From: Actinobacteria bacterium ATB1
GTDB lineage: Bacteria > Actinomycetota > Acidimicrobiia > UBA2766
Direction of reading: 5' to 3'
NCBI GenBank assembly: GCA_021404985.1
Contig: QWHP01000007.1
Location: 1-18,088 of the forward strand
DNA length: 18,088 bases
The translations under genes were made by a program, and so were the position numbers. The notes beneath the pieces were generated by a model that saw nothing but the letters and a program-made list of their open reading frames with translations, was not told the DNA's origin and did not search any database. Below, piece after piece: positions 12,823 through 18,088 of the stretch. How positions within the stretch are numbered: position 1 is the stretch's first letter; every line of letters starts with the position of its first letter.

Positions 12823-15348
12823 TCACCCGAACGTCACCGCAATCTCGTAGGCCGGTCTGTTCGACCAGCGGACCGAGGACGGGTTGAACACGTAGGGGAG
12901 GAACCAGATCCGCTCGCGCACGGTCGATTTCGTCCACGCTGGCGGGTCCGTGGCGTTCCACGGGAGCTGGGCCCTGGCAACTTCCTGCTGGGCGCGGTCG
13001 AGCGCGTCCCACAGGGCTGCGCGACAGGCCGTCAGGTCACCTCCACCACAGTGGGCCCGGCCCGGTTCCAGTCCCTGGAGCCGTCTCAGGTCCCGCCAGA
13101 GCAGCCCGTACCAGCCGTAGCCGAAGGACGATCCGTCGTTCTTGGGTCCGGCGTCCAGTGCCGGACGGAGGATGTCCCAGAGCCCGTCGAGGTCCACGAA
13201 GGCGGTCTTCACGGCGCGTTCGAAGTAGGCGTCCATGAGCGGCACACCGGGATGGTCGTACATCCAGTCGTTGTTCCGGTCACGGCGGAAGGCGCCTGCT
13301 TCCGCCCAGTCCCTGAGGGTCTCGAGCACTTGGGCGAGCCGCCGAGACGGTGCCGGTCCCGAGTCGAGCACGCCGATGATCGCGGGAAGGACACCCGCAC
13401 CCCGCAGGTCCGTTGATCCGGCTCTCGTGTGTATGTCGACGAGCTCGGACAAAGTCAGATCCCCGTCCCCTTGCGCCGCATCCCGTGCGGGACCAGCGAG
13501 GAGGTCGACTCGGTGCGGCCCGACGTTGCCCCAGTCGTCGTCCGCGGTCCGCCAACCGTCAGCGACCTTGTTATTCCAGGACTGCAGGATGCCCGTCTCG
13601 GGATTCACCGCATGGGGCTGGAGACCGGGATCGAGTACCCCCTGCCACTCCCATTCGCCCGTCCCCCATGTCGGGACCTCCGTCGAGGCGCCCGCCTTTC
13701 TGATCGGGTAGCGACCGACGTGCGCGTACGCGGCGTCGTCGGCGTCGATCCAGAACCAGTTCCCGCTGAATGTGATGTCCTCCGTCACGTCGAGGAAGTC
13801 GGCAGGGGACGCCACCCCGTTCATGTTCAGGCGGCGAAGGGCAAGGGCGGAGAGCACCTCCCATCCGCGCGAGGACCGTTCGAGCGAGAACGCGACCGGC
13901 CGGCCATCCACGCTGCCATAGCGCAGGACAGGGCCGTGTCGCGTGCGCCACACGGCGCCGGGACGGGCGCCGGCAGGACGCGTCATCGGCACGCAGTCAC
14001 CGTCGAATACGTAGTGTCTCGACTCGGGGCTGGCATCGGATCCGTCCGGTTCGCAGAGCAGTTCCGCACGGATGTCGGTCTGGTCGGACTCGCCCGAGGT
14101 CGAGGTCCAGGCCGACGTCCGGTTGCGACCCACTATCACGTAGGGCCCGACACCCGGCATGAGCGCACCGCGGGAGTCGTAGCCGCCGCCGCTGAGGTGG
14201 ACCTCGAAGAGAAGCGCTGGCGACGTGATGGCGTTCTGTGGGCCTCCGACGAGGAGGGGGTGGCCACCGGCAGATTCGGCCGCCGTTGCGATGACCACGT
14301 TCGAGTGGCCGGGAAGCTGTGTCGGGACGGGTAACGACTCGACGGACCCAGGGTCGGGCATTGCGACGGACGCCGGGTCGACTCCCGACCCTGGCAAGTC
14401 GAACACCGGGTACTCCCATACCCCGTCCACGTGCGGTGTGGCCGGCGCGTCGGCAGTTCGCAGCTCGTCGTAGGTGGCCGCACCTCCCACGGGCCCGAAC
14501 CGTGCGTCGAGCGCCCGGCTGATCCGGGCGTTCTCCAGTTCGCCGCCCCCGCTGGACTGCCCCCCGACGACGGTCAACAGGGCGGCGACGACGTCGGCTC
14601 GGTTCCAAGGCCGGTCGTCGAGCCCGAGGACAAGGCGCAGGATCCTGTGCGGAAGCGGATGAGCTGCAACCCATGAGTTGAACCCCGCCAGATAGGCGTC
14701 GATCTCGGCCATCACGGCTTCCGCCTCGACAGGGGCAGCGGCCACCAGATGATCGAAACCTGTACGCAATTCCTCGTCGGTCCAGTCTGCCCTCACGTCC
14801 GCGTCGAGGGCTGCGAAGAGGTCGTTCGTCCCGAGCTCCATGGCGCCACTGCGCCCAACCTGTCTCGAGATGTCGGCGATCAGGCCTCTTGCCTCGGCCA
14901 TGACCCAGCCGGCGCCGAAGGCGACGTCGGTGGACCGGCTGCCGACCACGTGGGGAACCCCGAACTCGTCCCAGGTGATCGTCAGCCCCTCCCGGGGTGT
15001 CTCGACTCTGCGGGAATCGGCCGGTTCTGGCACGTCGAGCGTCAGGGGCTTGTACCAGGTGGCAAGCGACGACGCTGCTCGGAGGACCCCGTCCGCGGAA
15101 GCGTCGTCGATCCTGTCGTACATTGCGCGCTGGTCGTTCAGATGTGGGGCCGTGGGTCCGAACGGGTAGCCGTTGCCGGGAGGCAGAACGCTCCATGCCC
15201 CGCCGACGTCGGGACCCCCCGACTGTGGAGGCACCGCAGCCGAGCCTGGGTCAGGAACGACAAGAACCTGGAGGGCGAGGACGAGGACGAGGACGAGGAC
15301 GAACCACCCGAAGGATCCCCCTTGTCGCGGCCAAGACCATCTCGTCAC
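12823..15348 (-). CDS. Penicillin acylase family protein (exported Ntn hydrolase)
   Basis: Members cleave amide bonds of penicillins, acyl-homoserine lactones or other acylated amines after self-cleavage into alpha and beta chains. The 841-residue precursor has an N-terminal hydrophobic segment (about 13-30, FVLVLVLVLALQVLVV) for export. The alpha part includes ITWDEFGVPHVVG and FGAGWVMAEARG. The predicted nucleophile and beta-chain N-terminus is Ser349 in LPGHSNVVIA, followed by GGHPLLVGGPQ, LLFEVHLSGGGYDSRGALMPG and YVIVGRNRTSAWTSTSG, typical of the family. The start is GTG 15348, with GGGAG 6 bases upstream; the TTG at 15354 touches that site. The VL-rich signal is encoded by a hexanucleotide repeat. 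The gene is divergent from the sugar transferase. The true substrate is unknown. Confidence 0.92.
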   Translation of the reverse strand: MTRWSWPRQGGSFGWFVLVLVLVLALQVLVVPDPGSAAVPPQSGGPDVGGAWSVLPPGNGYPFGPTAPHLNDQRAMYDRIDDASADGVLRAASSLATWYKPLTLDVPEPADSRRVETPREGLTITWDEFGVPHVVGSRSTDVAFGAGWVMAEARGLIADISRQVGRSGAMELGTNDLFAALDADVRADWTDEELRTGFDHLVAAAPVEAEAVMAEIDAYLAGFNSWVAAHPLPHRILRLVLGLDDRPWNRADVVAALLTVVGGQSSGGGELENARISRALDARFGPVGGAATYDELRTADAPATPHVDGVWEYPVFDLPGSGVDPASVAMPDPGSVESLPVPTQLPGHSNVVIATAAESAGGHPLLVGGPQNAITSPALLFEVHLSGGGYDSRGALMPGVGPYVIVGRNRTSAWTSTSGESDQTDIRAELLCEPDGSDASPESRHYVFDGDCVPMTRPAGARPGAVWRTRHGPVLRYGSVDGRPVAFSLERSSRGWEVLSALALRRLNMNGVASPADFLDVTEDITFSGNWFWIDADDAAYAHVGRYPIRKAGASTEVPTWGTGEWEWQGVLDPGLQPHAVNPETGILQSWNNKVADGWRTADDDWGNVGPHRVDLLAGPARDAAQGDGDLTLSELVDIHTRAGSTDLRGAGVLPAIIGVLDSGPAPSRRLAQVLETLRDWAEAGAFRRDRNNDWMYDHPGVPLMDAYFERAVKTAFVDLDGLWDILRPALDAGPKNDGSSFGYGWYGLLWRDLRRLQGLEPGRAHCGGGDLTACRAALWDALDRAQQEVARAQLPWNATDPPAWTKSTVRERIWFLPYVFNPSSVRWSNRPAYEIAVTFG
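15271..15300. repeat. Hexanucleotide repeat inside the signal-peptide coding region
   Basis: Four perfect GAGGAC units (15277-15300) follow one near copy GAGGGC (15271-15276). On the minus strand they encode alternating Val-Leu in the membrane segment of the penicillin-acylase-family protein. Unit changes would keep the frame and lengthen or shorten the hydrophobic core by two residues. Confidence 0.85.
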
Positions 15349-15586
15349 AGGCAACTCCCAGCTCGGACTCGATTCTGACGCCGCCAGGGGCCGGTGGCCA
15401 ACCCGGGTTGCAGCGCTAATTCGGACGCCATTTGTGTCGATTCGATGGGTGAGGTCGTTTGCCTCCTAACGCTGGGGGCTTTCCCGTGGCGTGCTGCGAT
15501 GTGCCACGAAGACATCCGACGTGGAACCGTTCGTCGCTCCCGGGCGAATGCGACCACATCGGACGGGGAACGGCAGGAGCCTGGTT

Positions 15587-16999
15587 GTGTCGATTCTGAG
15601 GACTCCCGAAGGGGAGGTGGGCTCGATCGAGGTTGCCACGGACGAGAGCTCCGGGCGAACCGCTGTCGGGGATCCGGGTACGGCAACGCCGGACAGGCGC
15701 AGGATGCGTCTGGGCGCTGAGCCCTATGGTCGCGGTCTGCGCTGGGGGGTTGCGGAGACAGTCCTCGCAGCCTTCGATGCCGTCGGCCTCTTCCTGGTAT
15801 CGCGTTCGTGGCTTGCCGTCCTTGTCGGCCTGTTCGCGCAGAGGACGCTCGGCGCCTACGGGCGCCGGTTCCACCTCACAGCGGTCGACGGGGAACGCCG
15901 TACCCTCGCCGTTGCGGCTCTCGTCACGTTCACGGCCATATCGGTGACCTCGTCTCCGGGCTGGATGCGCCCGGTTGCCCTGTTCCTGCTCTCGTCCCTG
16001 GCGCTCTTCCTCGCCCGGGCAGGAGCGATCGTCGTCATCCACGTCCTCCGGCGGCGCCGCCCCATCCCCGTCATGGTTCTCGGCGGTGGACCACTCGGGA
16101 TGACTCTCGTCGAGACACTGGCACGTCACCCCGAGTACGGGCTCACTCCCGTGGGCGTGGTGTCGGATGTCGGTGTCCGCCGCAGCGACCTTCCCGTCGT
16201 ACCCACGCACCGTGCACGCCAGGCAATCGCCGAAACCGGGGTCAGGGAGCTCATCTGCGCGTTCGGTCCGCAAAGCGACGCAGAGAACGCGAGGTTGCTG
16301 CGATCCCTGCAGAGTGAGCGGGTCCGGCTCTCGATGGTCCCGCGCTTCTTCGATCTCTCCCCGACCTCCGACCACATATGGGGAATACCGCTCCTCGAGG
16401 TACCGACGGCCCTGTCGGACTCGACCACCCGCCGCGTCGTGAAGCGTGTCCTCGAACTCGTGATCGTGACCTCGACCCTCGTTCTTACCGCTCCCGTCAT
16501 GCTCGTCTGCACCGTGGCCGTGAAGGTCACCTCCCCAGGACCGGTCTTCTACAGACAGAGACGCGTGGGCATCAAGGGGAAGGAGTTCATGATCCTCAAA
16601 TTCAGAACGATGGTCGACGACGCTGGGGGTCCGAGCTGGACTCTGGTCGACGATCCCAGAATCACGAAACTGGGTTCGGTACTCCGCCGGACAGGTCTCG
16701 ACGAGCTGCCGCAACTCTTCAACGTCCTGAGGGGGGACATGAGCCTGATCGGCCCGCGTCCGTTGCGTGTCGAGCATGCGCGGGAAGGTGCCGCATCGAT
16801 CCCCACATTCCGGGAGCGCGAAAGGGTACGGGCCGGAGTGACGGGCCTCGCGGAGGCCTACGGCCTTCGTGGAGGCGACGTGTCGGCCGAGGAGCGCACG
16901 CGTTTCGACAACCTCTACATAGACAGGCAGTCGCTGATCATGGACGCCTTCATCATGCTCAAGTCCATCGTTTCGATCCTGCGCGGCCACTCCTACTGA
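15587..16999 (+). CDS. Polyprenyl-phosphate sugar-1-phosphate transferase (exopolysaccharide initiation)
   Basis: This enzyme moves a sugar-1-phosphate from a nucleotide sugar to undecaprenyl or similar phosphate, starting extracellular polysaccharide or glycan assembly. The 470-residue protein has N-terminal hydrophobic segments (about residues 50-150) and a Rossmann-like central domain beginning VMVLGGGPLGMTLVE (about 160). It ends in the bacterial sugar transferase domain: membrane segment LELVIVTSTLVLTAPVML, PGPVFYRQRRVG, KFRTM (from 338), LRRTGLDELPQLFNVL (about 366-381), GDMSLIGPRPL. This is the WcaJ/CpsE-type arrangement. I chose GTG 15587 because AGGAG lies 7 bases upstream; an upstream ATG at 15491 lacks support. 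No other polysaccharide gene is in the window, so it stands alone here. Confidence 0.92.
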   Translation: MSILRTPEGEVGSIEVATDESSGRTAVGDPGTATPDRRRMRLGAEPYGRGLRWGVAETVLAAFDAVGLFLVSRSWLAVLVGLFAQRTLGAYGRRFHLTAVDGERRTLAVAALVTFTAISVTSSPGWMRPVALFLLSSLALFLARAGAIVVIHVLRRRRPIPVMVLGGGPLGMTLVETLARHPEYGLTPVGVVSDVGVRRSDLPVVPTHRARQAIAETGVRELICAFGPQSDAENARLLRSLQSERVRLSMVPRFFDLSPTSDHIWGIPLLEVPTALSDSTTRRVVKRVLELVIVTSTLVLTAPVMLVCTVAVKVTSPGPVFYRQRRVGIKGKEFMILKFRTMVDDAGGPSWTLVDDPRITKLGSVLRRTGLDELPQLFNVLRGDMSLIGPRPLRVEHAREGAASIPTFRERERVRAGVTGLAEAYGLRGGDVSAEERTRFDNLYIDRQSLIMDAFIMLKSIVSILRGHSY

Positions 17000-17012
17000 C
17001 CGTCCGCCCAGC

Positions 17013-17035
17013 CGGCCGGACCGGCACCCCGGCCG
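17013..17035 (+). terminator. Hairpin downstream of the sugar transferase gene
   Basis: CGGCCGG (17013-17019) and CCGGCCG (17029-17035) form a 7-bp stem with a 9-base loop, 13 bases after the stop codon at 16999. The position suits a terminator; no T tract follows, and the sequence is generally GC-rich, so chance is possible. Confidence 0.35.
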
Positions 17036-17215
17036 CCACCGCCGGCCTTCCACAGCGAATCTCAGCTCTCCCTGAGGTCGTCCGGACGCGCTACGTGGTA
17101 TTCGCCGCTCGTGGTGGACTTCGCGCAGGAGTCGTCCGTCTTGTCGCAGAACCAGTCCACTGCTTGGGGATGTTGCTGTCACCGGCTCCATGCCGGACCC
17201 AGCGGGGCCGACCCC

Positions 17216-17273
17216 GGATCCATTGGGCGGGATCCGTCGGGCCGGGTCGGTTGGGCCGCTTCGGTTGGGCCGG
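17216..17273. repeat. Degenerate 14-15 bp tandem repeat array
   Basis: Four adjacent units, GGATCCATTGGGCGG, GATCCGTCGGGCCGG, GTCGGTTGGGCCGC and TTCGGTTGGGCCGG, share the pattern ..CGGTTGGGCCGG. The last two are almost identical. The array lies about 90 bp upstream of the interrupted helicase-like gene. Confidence 0.55.
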
Positions 17274-17359
17274 GAGCGCCGAGACCTGCAGGGCCTCGCA
17301 AGGCGAGTCAGCGACGGGCCAGGTGGCGGATTCGGCAACAGGCCTGTAGGGAGGCTCTG

Positions 17360-18088
17360 GTGGAGAGCTTCAAGGCCCAGTTCAGGGCGCGGGAGCTGCC
17401 AGAAACACCCGCGGCAGCTCTGGACAGGGCAGCTCGGTTCTTCGACTACCTCCGCGGTCAACACGCGATAAGGGACGTGCCCGTGCGGGACGTGGCCGTG
17501 TACGACGAGCGTCGCTGGTGGGAATCCGATCTGCCCGACCACACCGCGTGCCGCCTCCGTCCGGAACCGGGCGGGCCCTGGCTGAGCGTGAACAAAGTTC
17601 CGATCCCGGTGCCCCCGAACCCACCTGCGAAGCTCGACGCCGTGCTCGATCGGCAGTTCGGGGACCCGGGAGCACGCCCGCGCTTCGTGGAGGGCTGGGT
17701 CGCCAAGTTCGGCCTCGACGACGAGACGGTCGACGAGCTCGAGGCCCGGTTGCGGATCTGGCTCACCGACGAGTGGGAGCCCTGGGCGGAACGTGCACGA
17801 CATGCCAACACGGCGCGCAGCCTCTATCAGGATCTCTTCGACCTGTACCTGCGGTTGCTGCGCCAGGATGCGGAGTTCGAGCTCCTCTGGGGACACGGTT
17901 TCCTGACCTGAAAGCCGGGGGGTGAGGCGGTCAGGTTCCCGATCGTCCTGACACCCTGCTCTGTCCGGTTCAACGGGGACAGCGGCCAGATCGAGGTCGT
18001 CCCGGACGGGCCGAGCGCGATGCAATTCGGCTTCCTGAAGGGAATGACTGATTGGCTCGGGGTGGACCAGTCCCACCTCGCAGATCTT
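17360..18088 (+). pseudogene. N-terminal part of a probable superfamily 1 helicase/ATPase, interrupted by TGA
   Basis: GTG 17360 has AGGGAGG 5 bases upstream. The first 183 codons (VESFKAQFRAREL ... GGPWLSVNKVPIPVPPNPP ... W..DEWEPWAE ... ARSLYQDLFDLYLRLL ... ELLWGHGFLT) end at TGA 17909. The same frame then continues open for 59 codons to the window end (KPGGEAVRFPIVLTPCSVRFNGDSGQIEVVP...). Together they resemble the N-terminal domain of long AAA+ helicases of the COG1112 type, in which a GxGxLxW segment is followed by a HPL/FPIVxxP strand. Trp is expected exactly at the TGA, so a TGG to TGA change fits. No helicase motif is in the window. Alternatives are a short 183-residue gene plus a second gene, or a sequencing error. 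The family call is from recall, not a search. Confidence 0.55.

Larger units (their letters stand above)
17000..17359. other. 360-bp GC-rich spacer without a convincing gene
   Basis: A plus-strand frame is open from 17111 into the next gene, but its composition is repeat-driven and the real start is at 17360, where there is a strong ribosome site. The spacer holds a GC-rich hairpin just after the sugar transferase stop and a short degenerate repeat array. I see no RNA gene or clear promoter. Confidence 0.5.

Noticed and set aside
15491..15586. Longer N-terminus of the sugar transferase from ATG 15491
   Set aside because: There is no well-placed ribosome site, and the extra residues lack family similarity; GTG 15587 has AGGAG at 7 bases.
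17909..17911. Selenocysteine or general UGA-as-Trp recoding
   Set aside because: Most genes here end with TGA, so UGA is a normal stop. The expected residue is Trp rather than Cys, and I see no selenocysteine-type context.
15416..18076. 886-codon open frame on the minus strand
   Set aside because: It lies antisense to the sugar transferase and the helicase-like gene, both with clear family motifs. Its translation is Arg/Pro/Glu-rich without domains, a typical high-GC shadow.

Overview
The window is high-GC bacterial DNA with a strong G/C third-position bias, frequent GTG and TTG starts, and mostly TGA stops. A FadD19-like acyl-CoA synthetase, probable leaderless promoters and the overall style point to an actinobacterium. 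Acidimicrobiia is my best guess, but this is inference. No plasmid, phage or insertion-sequence gene is visible.

Layout. (1) 158-1937: an acidic lipoprotein with a duplicated cysteine module (minus), divergent from a saccharopine-dehydrogenase-like oxidoreductase (plus). (2) 1980-7083: a DNA-maintenance and translation block, tRNA-Ser(CGA) (minus), three 62-bp tandem repeats, tadA (minus), tRNA-Ser(GGA) (plus), a small zincin metallopeptidase, a large SRP RNA with an Alu domain, then dnaX-ybaB-recR. The order tadA / SRP RNA / dnaX / ybaB / recR is the arrangement known from Firmicutes such as Bacillus. Directly after recR, in the same reading frame, lies a 70-codon C-terminal remnant of a MATE efflux transporter. 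(3) 7087-10290: a thiolase (minus) divergent from amt and a P-II gene, the ammonium uptake and nitrogen-sensing pair. (4) 10421-12762: an unrecognised membrane-anchored protein (minus) divergent from an acyl-CoA synthetase. (5) 12823-16999: a large exported penicillin-acylase-family Ntn hydrolase (minus) divergent from a polyprenyl-phosphate sugar-1-phosphate transferase (plus). (6) 17000-18088: a 360-bp GC-rich spacer with short degenerate repeats, then the N-terminal part of what looks like a large superfamily 1 helicase. It is interrupted by a TGA where I expect tryptophan and runs off the window.

How the genes relate. DnaX (clamp loader), YbaB and RecR (recombinational repair) form a probable operon, with YbaB possibly also read from its own leaderless promoter. 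Amt and P-II work as a pair: P-II binds and gates Amt according to nitrogen status. The rest are single genes in alternating directions rather than one pathway.

Most interesting points: the MATE remnant abutting recR, the TGA-interrupted helicase, the homogenised 62-bp repeats with inverted ends between tadA and tRNA-Ser, the Alu-bearing SRP RNA, and the duplicated-cysteine lipoprotein. I do not see a clear new multi-gene system. The interrupted helicase at the right edge is the only candidate start of one, and most of it is outside the window.
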